Origin: Sulfuritalea sp.
GTDB taxonomy: Bacteria; Pseudomonadota; Gammaproteobacteria; Burkholderiales; Rhodocyclaceae
Direction of reading: 5' to 3'
Assembly (NCBI GenBank): GCA_030680805.1
Contig: JAUXUK010000017.1
Span: forward strand, 1-32,565
Length of the DNA stretch: 32,565 bases
Part shown: one piece after another, positions 1 through 9,194 of the stretch
Numbering within the stretch: the stretch's first letter is position 1
Layout: each line of letters opens with the position of its first letter
Notes under the pieces: model-generated
The model's database searches: none
Seen by the model: the letters and a program-made list of their open reading frames with translations, nothing else
What the model was told of the DNA's origin: nothing
Translations under genes and position numbers: made by a program

Positions 1-141
1 TACGCCAACAGTGCCGAGCGCACCGCTTGGTTGCCGGCCTTCCTGGCTTATTACAATTCTCGACGGCCTCATTCGGCCCTCGATTACAAGCCTCCTGCTT
101 CTCGCCTTGGCGGGAACAACCTATTGCAACTTAACAACTAG
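1..141 (+). CDS. IS481-family transposase, C-terminal end (cut by window edge)
   Basis: The first 46 codons, read in frame from base 1 to a TAG stop, give the end of a DDE transposase of the IS481/IS3-like integrase-core group. The visible signature is YNSRRPHSAL followed by DYKPPASRL and a GNNLLQLNN tail, which is the usual ending of IS481 enzymes. In the family this stretch lies just after the catalytic glutamate, which is outside the window. The IS right end should be close to the stop, but I could not define a terminal inverted repeat from this side alone. The gene points toward the convergently transcribed aminotransferase gene, whose stop is only 36 bases away. The family call is confident. 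Whether the element is intact cannot be judged here. Confidence 0.8.
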   Translation, partial: YANSAERTAWLPAFLAYYNSRRPHSALDYKPPASRLGGNNLLQLNN

Positions 142-145
142 TGAT

Positions 146-162
146 CGCCGGAAAAGTCGGCG
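146..162. terminator. Short hairpin between IS end and aminotransferase stop
   Basis: CGCCG (146-150) and CGGCG (158-162) form a perfect 5-bp stem with a 7-base A-rich loop (T-rich on the other strand). It lies between two convergent stops, so it may serve as a weak bidirectional terminator or be part of the IS end. There is no following T-run on either strand, so the call is tentative. Confidence 0.25.
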
Positions 163-177
163 CTGGCGATACGGCGA

Positions 178-1350
178 TTACAGCGCCCGCAATCGCTCGC
201 CTGCCGCCGCCAGCGTCGCTTCGTTCTTGGCGAAGCAGAAACGGATCACGCGCTGATCATCGCCATCGGGGTTGAAGGCCGAAACGGGAATCGCGGCAAC
301 GCCGTGCTCCCTGGTCAGCCGCTGGACAAAGCGGGTGTCAGCCTCGTCGCTGATCGCGGCGTAGGTCGCCAACTGAAAGTAGGTACCGGCGCAGGGCAGC
401 AGGACGAAACGCGAGCCCTCCAGCTGCTGGCGGAAGAAATCGCGCTTGGCCTGATAGAAGCTCGCCAGGCTGTCGGCAAACTCCGGGTGTCCTCGCATGA
501 AATCGGCCAGCGCAAGCTGCGCCGGGTGATGCACGGTGAACACGATGAACTGGTGCGCCTTGCGAAACTCGTTCATCAGGGCGCGCGGCGCCAGACAGTA
601 CGCAACCTTCCAGCCCGTCACGTGATAGGTCTTGCCGAAACTGGAGACAACGAAGCTGCGCTCGCGCAGGCCGGGGTAGCGCGTGACGCTTTCATGGCGC
701 AACTTTCCGTTGCGGCCGTCACTGCCGTCGAACACCACATGCTCATAGACCTCATCGCTGACGACAACGATCCTGGTGTCCCGCACCAGCGATTCCAGCA
801 TGGCCATGTCGTCTGCCGACCACACCGACCCGCTCGGGTTATGCGGCGAATTGATGATGATCATGCGCGTACGCGGCGTGATGAGTGCGCGGACCTCTTC
901 CCAGTCGGGCTTGAACTCGGGAAAGCGCAGATGCGCATACACCGCATGGCCGCCGTTGAGCTCGATGCCCGGCACGTAGGAGTCGTACACCGGGGCGAAG
1001 ACGATCACCTCGTCGCCGGGCCTGACGCAGGCGGCGATGGCGGTATAGATCGCCTGGGTCGCGCCCGCCGTCACCGTGACTTCGGTTTCCGGATCATAGG
1101 TGGCGAGATAGAGCCGCGCCACCTTTTCCGCGATGGCCTCGCGCAATGAGGGCACCCCGGCCATCGGCGGATACTGGTTGGCACCGGCGGCCATGTGGTG
1201 CGTGACGCGATCAAGCAGGAGCGGCGACGGCGAGAAGTCGGGGAAGCCCTGCGAAAGATTTATCGCGCCATGCTCGGCCGCAAGCCGCGACATGACGGTA
1301 AAGATCGTGGTGCCGACGTTCGGCAGGCGGGAGGGAAGAAAGAGTGCCAC
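178..1350 (-). CDS. ybdL: PLP-dependent aminotransferase, YbdL/methionine aminotransferase type
   Basis: This fold-type I class I/II aminotransferase is 390 aa long. It resembles E. coli YbdL along its whole length: LGTTIFT-like start (NVGTTIFTVMSRLAAEHGAINLSQGFPDF), ANQY, TVTAGATQAIY, NSPHNPSG at 167-174, SDEVYEH at 198-204, and the PLP lysine in SSFGKTYHVTGWK (Lys240). A C-terminal RFCFAK carries the carboxylate-binding arginine. YbdL-type enzymes prefer methionine and aromatic amino acids with 2-oxoacids, and may help recycle 4-methylthio-2-oxobutyrate in methionine salvage. Substrate is inferred from family only. The start is GTG at 1350, which keeps the N-terminus in register with YbdL. 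No strong ribosome site is visible. The gene lies 62 bases after the FKBP gene on the same strand, with a small CTGGC/GCCAG hairpin (1383-1396) in the gap. Confidence 0.88.
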   Translation of the reverse strand: MALFLPSRLPNVGTTIFTVMSRLAAEHGAINLSQGFPDFSPSPLLLDRVTHHMAAGANQYPPMAGVPSLREAIAEKVARLYLATYDPETEVTVTAGATQAIYTAIAACVRPGDEVIVFAPVYDSYVPGIELNGGHAVYAHLRFPEFKPDWEEVRALITPRTRMIIINSPHNPSGSVWSADDMAMLESLVRDTRIVVVSDEVYEHVVFDGSDGRNGKLRHESVTRYPGLRERSFVVSSFGKTYHVTGWKVAYCLAPRALMNEFRKAHQFIVFTVHHPAQLALADFMRGHPEFADSLASFYQAKRDFFRQQLEGSRFVLLPCAGTYFQLATYAAISDEADTRFVQRLTREHGVAAIPVSAFNPDGDDQRVIRFCFAKNEATLAAAGERLRAL

Positions 1351-1412
1351 GGCAATTCAGGGGACAGCGGCAGCGACGGCGCCTGGCGCCGGCCAGCTCC
1401 CGTCCGGATTCT

Positions 1413-1757
1413 TCAATCCAGCCCGAGCAGTTCGACCTCGAATACCAGCGTCGCATTGGGCGGAATCACACCGCCTGCGCCGCGGGCACCATAGCCAAGC
1501 GATGACGGGATGGTCAGCTTGCGCGTGCCGCCGATTTTCATTCCCTGCACGCCCTCGTCCCATCCGGCGATGACATGCCGGGCGCCCAGCGAAAACTCGA
1601 AGGGCTCGTTGCGATCCTTGCTCGAATCGAATTTCGTGCCATCGGTGAGCCAGCCCGTGTAATGCACGGAAACCATCTGTCCGGCACAGGCTTCCGCGCC
1701 TTCGCCGACAATCAGCTCTTCAATGACAAGCCCGCTGGCCGTGGTGGTCTGACTCAT
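1413..1757 (-). CDS. FKBP-type peptidyl-prolyl cis-trans isomerase
   Basis: This is a single FKBP domain of 114 aa without a signal peptide, so it is a cytoplasmic prolyl isomerase. The FKBP active-site pattern is present: [16 protein letters not shown] (Tyr33, Phe43, Asp44), HVIAGWDEG with Val62-Ile63 and Trp66, [11 protein letters not shown] (Tyr89) and the final strand [11 protein letters not shown] with Phe106. This is the minimal FKBP12-like form common in betaproteobacteria. The frame stays open further upstream, but the start at MSQTTT is chosen because a GGAG lies 9 bases before that ATG and homologues start there. It follows the GGDEF-EAL gene after 37 bases on the same strand, so it could be read from the long upstream operon or from its own promoter. 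Confidence 0.92.
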   Translation of the reverse strand: MSQTTTASGLVIEELIVGEGAEACAGQMVSVHYTGWLTDGTKFDSSKDRNEPFEFSLGARHVIAGWDEGVQGMKIGGTRKLTIPSSLGYGARGAGGVIPPNATLVFEVELLGLD

Positions 1758-1794
1758 TTCCGTGCTCCAGGTTGTTGATTGAACGATGCGTCCA

Positions 1795-4377
1795 TTATGC
1801 CCTAGAGCCCCCGACCAGCGGCGGCTGGAAGATCCCGTCAGCGAAGGTCGGCGGCAGCGGACGCGCAAAAAGATAGCCCTGGAATTGTGCACAGCCGAGG
1901 CCGAGCAGGACATCCAGCTGTTCCCGGGTTTCGACGCCTTCGGCCAGCGTGTCGAGGCCCAGGCTTTTCGCCAGGCCGATAACCGCAGTGACGATCGCCG
2001 CGTCTTCCGGGTCGACAGTGAGATCGCGCACGAAGCTTTGGTCGATTTTCAGCTTATGTACCGGGAAACGCTTGAGATAGCTCAGGCTGGAATACCCGGT
2101 GCCGAAATCGTCGATCGCCAAACGCACCCCCAGGGCGGCGATCTCCTGGAGCTTGTCGCGGGTTTCATCGATGTCCTGCATCAGCGTCGTTTCGGTGATC
2201 TCCAGTTCCAGCAACCGGGCCGGCTGCCCGGTATCCAGCAGGACCCGGCGCAGGGTCTCGACCAGGTTCTTCTGCCGGAACTGGCGCGGCGACAGATTGA
2301 CCGAGATGGGCAGCAGGGGACGCCCCTCCTGCTGCCAGACGCGATTCTGGCGCAGCGCCTCGGCCAACACCCATTCACCGATCGGCACGATGAGCCCGGT
2401 TTCCTCGGCGATCGGAATGAACTCCCCCGGCTCGATCAATCCATCCTGCGGATCGTTCCAGCGCACCAGTGCTTCCATGCCGCATACGGCGCGCCGCGGC
2501 CAATCGATCAGGGGCTGATAGTGCAGCAGCAGTTGCCCGGCCTCAATGGCTTGGCGCAGCCGGTTTTCCAGTGTAAAGAAATGCTCGGCCTGCTCGTTCA
2601 TCGCCCGGGCGAAAAACTGGAAGTTGTTGCGCCCGGCCGCTTTGGCGTGATACATCGCGGTGTCGGCGCTCTTCATGAGGCCGAACACCTCGTCGCCGTC
2701 ATCCGGAAAAATGCTGATGCCGATCGACGGCGTCGCCCGCAGCGGGTGGCTCTCTATGCTCACTGTCGACGCCAGCGCGCCGATAATCTTTTCCGCCACC
2801 TGCACGACGTCATCGGGCGATGACACCTCGTGCAACACGACAACGAACTCATCGCCGCCCAGACGCGATACCGTATCGACGGCTCGCACCACGCTCTTCA
2901 GCTTTTCGGCGACATGCTTGAGCAGTTCGTCGCCGATGGCGTGGCCCAGGCTGTCGTTGATGGTCTTGAAGCGATCGAGGTCGAGGAACATCACAGCGAC
3001 GCGATGCCGGCTGCGCTGCGCCTGCGCCAATGCCTGCTCCAGCCGGTCATGCAGCAGGGTGCGATTGGGCAGGCCGGTCAAGCCGTCGTGATGGGCGAGG
3101 TGCCAGATGCGCTGCTCGGCCTGCATCCGCTCGAACACTTCCTCCTGCAACTGGGTATTGGCACTGGCCAGTTCGGCGGTACGCTCGACCACCCGCTGTT
3201 CCAACTCGTCACGAGCACGGAGCAAGGCTTCCTCCGCCTGATGTCGCTCGGTGACGTCCTCGAAAATCCAGGTCAGGTCGATACTCTCGGTTTCACTCGC
3301 GACCCGGCGCCCGGTGGCCCGCACCCAGAAGGCGTGGCCGTCCTTGTGCCGCACGCGGGTTTCACCAACGTAGGTATTGCCTGCCATCATCACCGGTAGC
3401 GCCCTGGCGCCGTGGCCCTGATAGTCTTCCTCGCTGAGGTAGAACACCCGCGTCGAGCGGCCCGTCAGCTCCTCCGGCTGATAGCCGAAGATCTCCGCAA
3501 GGCGTCGATTGCAGCGCTGTACCATGCGATCCCGCGCAAACAGGATTCCCACTGCCGCATTGTCGAATATCAGTTGCTGTTCTTCGTAGGCCTGCCGCGC
3601 GCGATCTTCCGCCTCGCGCGTGGCCGTGAAATCTTCCGTTACCCAGACCGATCCGGCTTGTGGATTCGCCGGGTCAAACGCGCTGCCGCTCACGCGCAAC
3701 CATGTCGCGCGGCCGTCGCGACGCGTGAACAACTGCTCGCGACGGTGGATCACTCCTGCGGCAAACTCCGCATAAATCTGTTCACCGACGCGCTGGAATT
3801 CCTCTTCGCTGTTGAACAGCCGACGCGCGGATTTACCAACCAGCGAGCCGGCCGGCAGATCGAAAATCTCTTCGAAACGTCGATTGCAGCGTACAAAGGC
3901 GCGGTTGCGCACCACTGCAATGCCCACCGAGGCCGTATCGAAAATGGCCGACAACTCGCGCGTGCTGCGCTCGAGGGCCTCGATCATCAGGCGATCCTCG
4001 GCGATGTCCTCGATCATCCACAGGCTACCGTCCCGCGGATGCTGGGGATCAACCGCCTTGGCCGACACGCGGCACCAGAACAAGCTGCCATCCTTGCGCT
4101 TGAGTTGCGTTTCGGCGCGGAAAGGACGGCCGGCTGCCAGTATCGGGCCGGCCTCACGCCCCAGGGCCGAGTACGCCTCCTGGTCGGCATAGAGCATCAG
4201 CGCAGGCTGATCGACGAATTCGCTCAGGGTGTAGCCGAACATCTCCGCGCACAATCGATTCGCCTGGATCAGGCGGCGATTGTGGGTAAACAGAATGCCG
4301 ATGGTGGCGTTCTCGAAAATCGCGTTGAGTTCGAGTGCGGCCTTCTTCGGGGCCGAAACCAGCGCCCTGCCGCTCAT
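1795..4377 (-). CDS. PAS-PAS-PAS-GGDEF-EAL protein (c-di-GMP turnover)
   Basis: This is an 860-residue cytoplasmic sensor with no membrane segment. Three PAS domains lie at about 15-130, 140-255 and 265-380, each closing with a PAC-like (W..EDI/EDF/EDV) segment. A coiled coil at about 380-425 leads into GGDEF (about 426-590) and EAL (about 603-850). The cyclase signature is an intact GGDEF at 507-511 with an RxxD product-inhibition site, RAVD, at 498-501. The phosphodiesterase signature is also intact: EAL at 635-637, NLSPRQF, ETTLM and DDFGTGYSS at 756-764. Both activities are therefore possible, and in such hybrids GGDEF often regulates EAL. Its ATG overlaps the TGA of the upstream dehydrogenase gene (ATGA at 4374-4377), which suggests co-translation. 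The PAS ligands are unknown. Haem, flavin or small-molecule sensing cannot be told apart here. Confidence 0.95.
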   Translation of the reverse strand: MSGRALVSAPKKAALELNAIFENATIGILFTHNRRLIQANRLCAEMFGYTLSEFVDQPALMLYADQEAYSALGREAGPILAAGRPFRAETQLKRKDGSLFWCRVSAKAVDPQHPRDGSLWMIEDIAEDRLMIEALERSTRELSAIFDTASVGIAVVRNRAFVRCNRRFEEIFDLPAGSLVGKSARRLFNSEEEFQRVGEQIYAEFAAGVIHRREQLFTRRDGRATWLRVSGSAFDPANPQAGSVWVTEDFTATREAEDRARQAYEEQQLIFDNAAVGILFARDRMVQRCNRRLAEIFGYQPEELTGRSTRVFYLSEEDYQGHGARALPVMMAGNTYVGETRVRHKDGHAFWVRATGRRVASETESIDLTWIFEDVTERHQAEEALLRARDELEQRVVERTAELASANTQLQEEVFERMQAEQRIWHLAHHDGLTGLPNRTLLHDRLEQALAQAQRSRHRVAVMFLDLDRFKTINDSLGHAIGDELLKHVAEKLKSVVRAVDTVSRLGGDEFVVVLHEVSSPDDVVQVAEKIIGALASTVSIESHPLRATPSIGISIFPDDGDEVFGLMKSADTAMYHAKAAGRNNFQFFARAMNEQAEHFFTLENRLRQAIEAGQLLLHYQPLIDWPRRAVCGMEALVRWNDPQDGLIEPGEFIPIAEETGLIVPIGEWVLAEALRQNRVWQQEGRPLLPISVNLSPRQFRQKNLVETLRRVLLDTGQPARLLELEITETTLMQDIDETRDKLQEIAALGVRLAIDDFGTGYSSLSYLKRFPVHKLKIDQSFVRDLTVDPEDAAIVTAVIGLAKSLGLDTLAEGVETREQLDVLLGLGCAQFQGYLFARPLPPTFADGIFQPPLVGGSRA

Positions 4378-5249
4378 CGTGCCGGGTCCGGTTCGATGCC
4401 CGCTTCAAGCACGCGCAGCAGCGACGAGGTGTCGTCCTTGCCCCAACCATGCCCCATCACTGCGTTCAACTGCTGCCATACAGCCGCCGACACCGGCAGA
4501 GCGGCGCCGATCTCCACCGCCGCGTCCATCAAGAGCGCATAGTCCTTGTGATGCAGCCGCGCTTCGACACCCGGCACAAATTCGCGGGTCGCCATGCGGC
4601 CGCCGAACACGTCCAGCACGCGCGAGCCGGCCGAGCCGCCGAGCATTGCGCTGCGCACCCTGGCGAAGTCCACGCCGGCGGCCTCGGCCAGCCGTGCCGC
4701 TTCCGCACAGGCTTCGATCGCCGCCACCATCACCATCTGGTTGCAGGCCTTGGCAACCTGGCCGGCGCCGACCTCGCCGACCCGCACGATGGTCTTGCCC
4801 AGCACCTCGAAGATCGGCTGGAGCCGTGTCGCCAGCGCCGACTTTCCGCCCCACATGATGGACAGCGTGGCGGCCTGCGCGCCGCCACTGCCGCCCGACA
4901 CCGGCGCATCGACGAAATCGACGCCGCGTCCGGCATAGGCGGCGGCAATGCGCCGCGCCGCGCCCGGCGCGATGGTCGAAAAATCCAGATGGATGCCGCC
5001 GGCGGAAAAGCCTTGCGCCAGCTCGCTGGCGAGCGCCTCCACATCGGCACTGCCGGTGACGTTGGTGCAAACAATTTCACTCGCCCGTGCCACGGCGGCC
5101 GGCGAGTCACACCAGGTCGCGCCCTGCGCCAACAGAAAGTCGGCGCTGGTGGGACGGCGGCTCCAGACAGATAGCTCATGTCCCGCCCTCAGCAAATGTT
5201 CCGCCATCGGTCGGCCCATGGCACCGAAGCCTATGAACCCAAGCCTCAT
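4374..5249 (-). CDS. NAD(P)-dependent beta-hydroxyacid dehydrogenase family protein
   Basis: This 291-residue member of the 3-hydroxyisobutyrate/tartronate-semialdehyde dehydrogenase family has an N-terminal Rossmann site [12 protein letters not shown] (4-15). The substrate loop [11 protein letters not shown] starts at 114. The catalytic lysine is in GQVAKACNQ (Lys167, with Asn170). The C-terminal helical domain ends in the usual [12 protein letters not shown] helix. The Ser/Arg pair after the second strand (WSRRP) suggests NADPH preference, an inference only. It starts 3 bases after the stop of a paralogous gene and overlaps the PAS-GGDEF-EAL start by four bases. Its cofactor loop and substrate loop are close to those of the neighbour, but the C-terminal halves differ, so it probably acts on a different hydroxyacid. 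The substrate is unknown. Confidence 0.88.
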   Translation of the reverse strand: MRLGFIGFGAMGRPMAEHLLRAGHELSVWSRRPTSADFLLAQGATWCDSPAAVARASEIVCTNVTGSADVEALASELAQGFSAGGIHLDFSTIAPGAARRIAAAYAGRGVDFVDAPVSGGSGGAQAATLSIMWGGKSALATRLQPIFEVLGKTIVRVGEVGAGQVAKACNQMVMVAAIEACAEAARLAEAAGVDFARVRSAMLGGSAGSRVLDVFGGRMATREFVPGVEARLHHKDYALLMDAAVEIGAALPVSAAVWQQLNAVMGHGWGKDDTSSLLRVLEAGIEPDPAR

Positions 5250-5252
5250 GTC

Positions 5253-6143
5253 TCAGGCCTCGGGCGTGCTCATCTTCTCCAGCAGCATGAGCGCGGAGAT
5301 CGAATCGTTCTCGCCCATGCCGCTGCCGACGATGGCATTGAAGATCTGCGCCGTCGCCGCCGCCGAGGGCAGCATGAGGCCCAGACGGTGCGCCTCTTCC
5401 ATGACGATGCGCAGATCCTTCTGGTGCATCCAGGCCTTGAAGCCCGGCTTGAAGTTGCGGTCGAGCATGCGCTGGCCGTGGTTCTCCAGAATCTTCGAGT
5501 AGGCGAAACCACCGAGCAGGGCTTCGCGCACCTTGGCCGGATCGACGCCGCTCTTTGCCGCGAAGTTGAAGGCCTCGGCCACCGCCAGCACGCCGACCCC
5601 GGTAAGGATCTGGTTGCAGGCCTTGGCCACCTGGCCGGCGCCCGAGTCGCCGATCAGCGTCACCGACTTGCCCATCTTCTCCAGCAGGGGCTTCACCTTT
5701 TCGAAGGCCGCCGGCGTGCCGCCGACCATGACCGTCAGCGCGGCGTTGATGGCGCCGGTTTCGCCCCCCGACACCGGGGCATCGACGAACTCGATGCCTT
5801 TTTCCGCCAGGCGCTGGCCGATGCTGCGCGCCGCGTTCGGGTTGATGGTGGACATGTCGACCACGACCAGGCCCGCCTCATTTTTCAACGCGGCGCCCGC
5901 CGCCAGACCGTCCTCGCCGAGGCAGACCTTCTCGACATCCGGTGCATCGGCGACCATGACGATCACCACCTCGGCGTGCCGTGCCACTTCGGCGGGGGTG
6001 GCATGCGTCTTGGCGTTAACCGCCGCAAAGGGCGCCAGCGACTCCGGTCGCCGCGCCCACAAATGCAGCGCGTGTCCAGCCTTCTCCAGGTGCAGGGCCA
6101 TGGGGCGACCCATGAGGCCGAGACCGATGAAACCGACGTTCAT
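5253..6143 (-). CDS. 2-hydroxy-3-oxopropionate (tartronate semialdehyde) reductase-like
   Basis: The protein has 296 residues. The Rossmann motif is GFIGLGLMGRPM (4-15), the substrate loop DAPVSGGETGA starts at 121, the catalytic lysine is Lys174 in [10 protein letters not shown], and the sequence GFKAWMHQKDLRIVMEEA forms the conserved late helix. This pattern fits GarR/GlxR enzymes, which reduce tartronate semialdehyde to D-glycerate in glyoxylate and sugar-acid use. Succinic-semialdehyde or other hydroxyacid substrates are also known in the family, so no gene symbol is assigned. Its ATG overlaps the TGA of the DUF4202 gene (ATGA at 6140-6143). The next gene is a divergent paralogue, so the two may be a tandem duplication that split functions. 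Confidence 0.87.
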   Translation of the reverse strand: MNVGFIGLGLMGRPMALHLEKAGHALHLWARRPESLAPFAAVNAKTHATPAEVARHAEVVIVMVADAPDVEKVCLGEDGLAAGAALKNEAGLVVVDMSTINPNAARSIGQRLAEKGIEFVDAPVSGGETGAINAALTVMVGGTPAAFEKVKPLLEKMGKSVTLIGDSGAGQVAKACNQILTGVGVLAVAEAFNFAAKSGVDPAKVREALLGGFAYSKILENHGQRMLDRNFKPGFKAWMHQKDLRIVMEEAHRLGLMLPSAAATAQIFNAIVGSGMGENDSISALMLLEKMSTPEA

Positions 6144-6751
6144 GACGCACTCCTTGTTTCAGCAACAGCCTTGTTGATCAATGGCACCAGTGCCTCGGGC
6201 AGCCTGATGGCGCCCGACAAGGCAAACCGGTGTGCCGCTTCCGACATTTTGTTCCATGTCTTGCGCACGATGACCAGCCACTTCTCTTCATCGTAGTCCG
6301 GCTTGCTGCTGGCGAAGGCGAGCATGTAGTGTTCGATGAAAACCAGGTCCGTGACGTCTTCCAGCAACTGGGTTTCCGGATTGAGCTTGAGGCCGCGTTT
6401 GCTCACCGCCGCCATGACGCGCTCGATCAAGGCCTCGTCGCAGCCCGCCTGCCGCATCAGGGCGCCCGCGGTTTCCGCGTGAAAGGTGTACAGCCCCGTG
6501 CGCCACGCGTAATAGCCTTCCTTCGTCATGGGGTAGCTGCTGCGCGGCACGGTCCAGCGCCGGATGTGCTGCGCCCGGACCGCCAGTTTCACCGCTTCCG
6601 ATGCGTCGGGCGCGAAGCGCTGAAGCATGTCCGACATGCGTTTGGCGTAGAGAAGCTCTTTTGGCTGGCCGTCCTCCTGATGGGGGTCTTCCGCGTTGGC
6701 AGCGTCAAAAAGCGTCATGGCCCGCTCGAATCGCGCCTGCTGCTCACTCAT
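6140..6751 (-). CDS. DUF4202 family protein
   Basis: This 203-residue soluble protein of unknown function matches the DUF4202 pattern as I know it: an N-terminal FDAANAEDP, then ELLYAKRMSDML, the highly conserved RAQHIRRWTVPRSSYPM, YYAWRTGLYTFHAE and a late LEDVTDLVFIEHYM helix. The repeated histidines within helices (QHIRRW, FHAE, FIEHY) suggest an all-helical fold with a possible metal or phosphate site, which is an inference. The start at MSEQQARF is preferred because AAGGAAGG lies just upstream of that ATG. An upstream in-frame GTG-type start would add 19 unconserved residues. It is the first gene of a tightly packed operon with two hydroxyacid dehydrogenases and a c-di-GMP protein. Confidence 0.8.
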   Translation of the reverse strand: MSEQQARFERAMTLFDAANAEDPHQEDGQPKELLYAKRMSDMLQRFAPDASEAVKLAVRAQHIRRWTVPRSSYPMTKEGYYAWRTGLYTFHAETAGALMRQAGCDEALIERVMAAVSKRGLKLNPETQLLEDVTDLVFIEHYMLAFASSKPDYDEEKWLVIVRKTWNKMSEAAHRFALSGAIRLPEALVPLINKAVAETRSAS

Positions 6752-6851
6752 GATGTCGCCTTCCTTTCCACTTGGGCAAATGCGCGCCGATGGGGTCGAA
6801 ACCCCCACCCACGCGACGGATTGAAGCCTGCATCTTAGCCGAGATGGAAGT

Positions 6852-6860
6852 TGCTAAAAT
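6852..6860 (+). promoter_or_regulatory. Candidate extended -10 promoter for the PAS-GGDEF gene
   Basis: TGCTAAAAT at 6852-6860 is an extended -10 (TGn plus TAAAAT), placed 35 bases before the diguanylate cyclase ATG, in the 144-base divergent gap with the DUF4202 gene. No good -35 lies 17 bases upstream, which is tolerated by extended -10 promoters. A GGGAGGGGAG ribosome site directly precedes the ATG. Confidence 0.4.
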
Positions 6861-6895
6861 GATGGATTGGACAAGGCAGTTCCGGGGGAGGGGAG

Positions 6896-7897
6896 ATGGC
6901 TGCAAAAAAAGCAGGGAAGCCGGCGACGGGCGGCGACGGCGACCTCGGCCAGAGTTTCGCGGTCAACCTGGTGCAGCATCTGGTGGTGCCCACTTTCGTG
7001 CTCGACGCCGACTGCAATGTGCTGATCTGGAACAAGGCCTGCGAACGCCTGACCGGCATACCGGCGGCCGAACTGATCGGCACCCGCGAGCATTGGCGCG
7101 CCTTCTACGACTCGCCCCGACCCTGCCTTGCCGACCTGCTGGTGCAAGGTCGCATGGAAGAAGTCGAAGCGCTCTACGTCTCCCACGATGATCCCACCGG
7201 CCCGGCGTTCGGCGTACATGCCGAAAACTGGTGCATCATGCCCTGCCTCGGCACCGAACTCTATCTCGCCATCGACGCCGGCCCCATCTACGACGCCGAT
7301 GGCAAACTGCTGGCCGTCATTGAAACCCTGCGCGACATGACCGATCACCGCCGGGCGCAGACCGCACTTGAGCAATTGGCCACCCGCGACGGACTGACGG
7401 GCATCGCCAACCGCCGCACCTTCGACGAAAAACTCGGCAACGAATGGAAGCGCGAGCGTCGCGATCTGCGCACCCTGTCGCTGCTCATGATCGATGTCGA
7501 TCACTTCAAGCGCTACAACGACACCTACGGGCATCAGGCCGGCGACCACTGCCTGCAGCAGATCGCCAAGGTCCTCGAGCAAGTGGTATTTCGTCCCGGC
7601 GACCTGGTCGCCCGCTATGGCGGCGAGGAGTTCGCCGTGATCCTGAGCGCAACCGATGCAATGGGAGCCAGCATCGTTGCCAATCGAATTCTTGAGCGCG
7701 TCGCCGAACTGGCCATCCCCCACAGCAGCGGAGAAGGCGGTCACGTGTCGCTGAGCATCGGCATCGCGACTTCACTTCCACAACCCGACATGACCCGGGA
7801 AAGCCTGATTGCGTCGGCCGATGGTGCGCTCTACAAGGCCAAGCACGCCGGTCGCAATCGCTTTGTCCTCGACTCGGCGACGGAAACCGTAACGTAG
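6896..7897 (+). CDS. PAS-GGDEF diguanylate cyclase
   Basis: This 333-residue soluble protein has one PAS domain (about 22-150, beginning VVPTFVLDADCNVLIWNKACERLTG) and one GGDEF domain (about 157-325). The active site is GGEEF at 242-246, with FKRYNDTYGHQAGD as the substrate-binding segment and an RxxD inhibition site, RPGD, at 233-236. It is therefore expected to make c-di-GMP from two GTP with product feedback. The PAS insert DSPRPCLADLLVQGRMEEVEALY is typical of the PAS subtype seen in many betaproteobacterial and Geobacter sensors, but its ligand is unknown. The start is fixed by a GGGAGGGGAG just before the ATG. It is transcribed away from the DUF4202 operon and converges on argJ, with 26 bases between the two stops. 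Confidence 0.95.
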   Translation: MAAKKAGKPATGGDGDLGQSFAVNLVQHLVVPTFVLDADCNVLIWNKACERLTGIPAAELIGTREHWRAFYDSPRPCLADLLVQGRMEEVEALYVSHDDPTGPAFGVHAENWCIMPCLGTELYLAIDAGPIYDADGKLLAVIETLRDMTDHRRAQTALEQLATRDGLTGIANRRTFDEKLGNEWKRERRDLRTLSLLMIDVDHFKRYNDTYGHQAGDHCLQQIAKVLEQVVFRPGDLVARYGGEEFAVILSATDAMGASIVANRILERVAELAIPHSSGEGGHVSLSIGIATSLPQPDMTRESLIASADGALYKAKHAGRNRFVLDSATETVT

Positions 7898-7923
7898 CCG
7901 CGAAAGACCCCCTTGAAGACCGG

Positions 7924-9174
7924 TCAGGACCGGTAGTCGGCGTTGATCTTGACGTAGTCGTACGAAAGATCGCAGGTCCAGACGATGGCGTGTGCAGCGC
8001 CCCGGCCGAGATCGACACGCACGGTAATTTCGGCGGCCTGCATGATGCGTGAGCCGTCTTCCTCGCGATAGCTGTCGGCCCGGCCACCGTTCTCGGAAAC
8101 CAGCACTTCCTCGCTCACATTGCCAACCCGGCTCCCAAGCCAGACTCGCACGCCCGCCGCATCCAGATCGGCTATGCCGGCATAACCGATCGCCGCCAGA
8201 ATCCGGCCGAGGTTCGGATCGGAAGCGAAGAAGGCGGTCTTCACCAGCGGCGAGTGGCCGATGGCGTAGGCCACCAGGCGGCACTCCGCCGCCGTACCGC
8301 CACCGCCGACTTTTACCGTGATGAACTTGGTCGCGCCTTCGCCATCGCGCACGATGGCCTGCGCCAGTTCGGTCGCCACGCCGATCACCGCGTCGCGCAC
8401 CCCAGGCCAGTGCGGCGACGCCTCGCTGGCTATCATGCAGCCCGACGCCCCGGTGGCGATGACCACGAATGAATCGTTGGTCGAGGTGTCGCCATCCACC
8501 GTGATGCAGTTGAAGGAAGCCTCGGCGGCTTCCTTCGCCAGCTTCTGCAACAAGTCCGGCGCAATGCCGGCGTCGGTGGCGACGAAGCCGAGCATGGTGG
8601 CCATGTTGGGGCGGATCATGCCGGCGCCCTTGCTGATGCCGGTCACCGTGATCAGAGAGTCGGCGCTGGTGATACGGCGACTGGCGGCCTTGGCCACCGT
8701 GTCCGTGGTCATGATGGCGTGCGCGGCGGCGTGCCAGTGGTCGGCCGCGAGGTCGGCCTGCGCCGCCGGCAGGCCGGCGATCAGACGATCGACCGGCAGG
8801 TGTTCGAGGATCACGCCGGTGGAAAACGGCAGCACGTCGTCGGCCTTGCAGCCGAGCAGCTTCGCCACCGCGTCGCAGGTGTCGCGCGCCGCGCGCATGC
8901 CCTGCTCGCCGGTGGCGGCGTTGGCGATGCCGGTGTTGATCACCAGCGCGCGAATGCTGCTGCCGCCGGCCAGGTGCTCGCGGCACAAAGTCACCGGCGC
9001 CGCGCAGCAGCGGTTCTGCGTGAACACCCCGGCGGCGCGGCTGCCGGGCGCGAATTCGATCAGCGTCAGATCGCGCCGGTTCTTCTTGCGGATGCCCGCC
9101 TCGGCGGTGCCGAGACGAACGCCGGCAACGGGAAACAGGGCTTCAGGGGCGGGGGTGGCGTAATTGACGGGCAT
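7924..9174 (-). CDS. argJ: Bifunctional glutamate N-acetyltransferase / ornithine acetyltransferase
   Basis: ArgJ transfers acetyl from N-acetylornithine to glutamate and closes the acetyl cycle of arginine synthesis. Many versions also use acetyl-CoA. The 416-residue protein carries the family blocks [29 protein letters not shown], and [10 protein letters not shown], where the protein cleaves itself before the nucleophile Thr193. These are followed by [21 protein letters not shown] and the C-terminal INADYRS. It is very close in pattern to Neisseria-type ArgJ. The start ATG has GGAG eight bases upstream. It follows glnE by 20 bases on the same strand, a likely two-gene operon linking nitrogen control with arginine synthesis. 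An ACCGG/CCGGT hairpin (7919-7934) spans its stop and may serve as a weak terminator. Confidence 0.96.
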   Translation of the reverse strand: MPVNYATPAPEALFPVAGVRLGTAEAGIRKKNRRDLTLIEFAPGSRAAGVFTQNRCCAAPVTLCREHLAGGSSIRALVINTGIANAATGEQGMRAARDTCDAVAKLLGCKADDVLPFSTGVILEHLPVDRLIAGLPAAQADLAADHWHAAAHAIMTTDTVAKAASRRITSADSLITVTGISKGAGMIRPNMATMLGFVATDAGIAPDLLQKLAKEAAEASFNCITVDGDTSTNDSFVVIATGASGCMIASEASPHWPGVRDAVIGVATELAQAIVRDGEGATKFITVKVGGGGTAAECRLVAYAIGHSPLVKTAFFASDPNLGRILAAIGYAGIADLDAAGVRVWLGSRVGNVSEEVLVSENGGRADSYREEDGSRIMQAAEITVRVDLGRGAAHAIVWTCDLSYDYVKINADYRS

Positions 9175-9194
9175 GAATCACTCCAGAAATACGG

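Noticed and set aside
1786-2823. Plus-strand frame of about 345 codons opposite the EAL domain
   Set aside because: The minus strand encodes intact EAL and GGDEF motifs. The plus frame is composition-driven.
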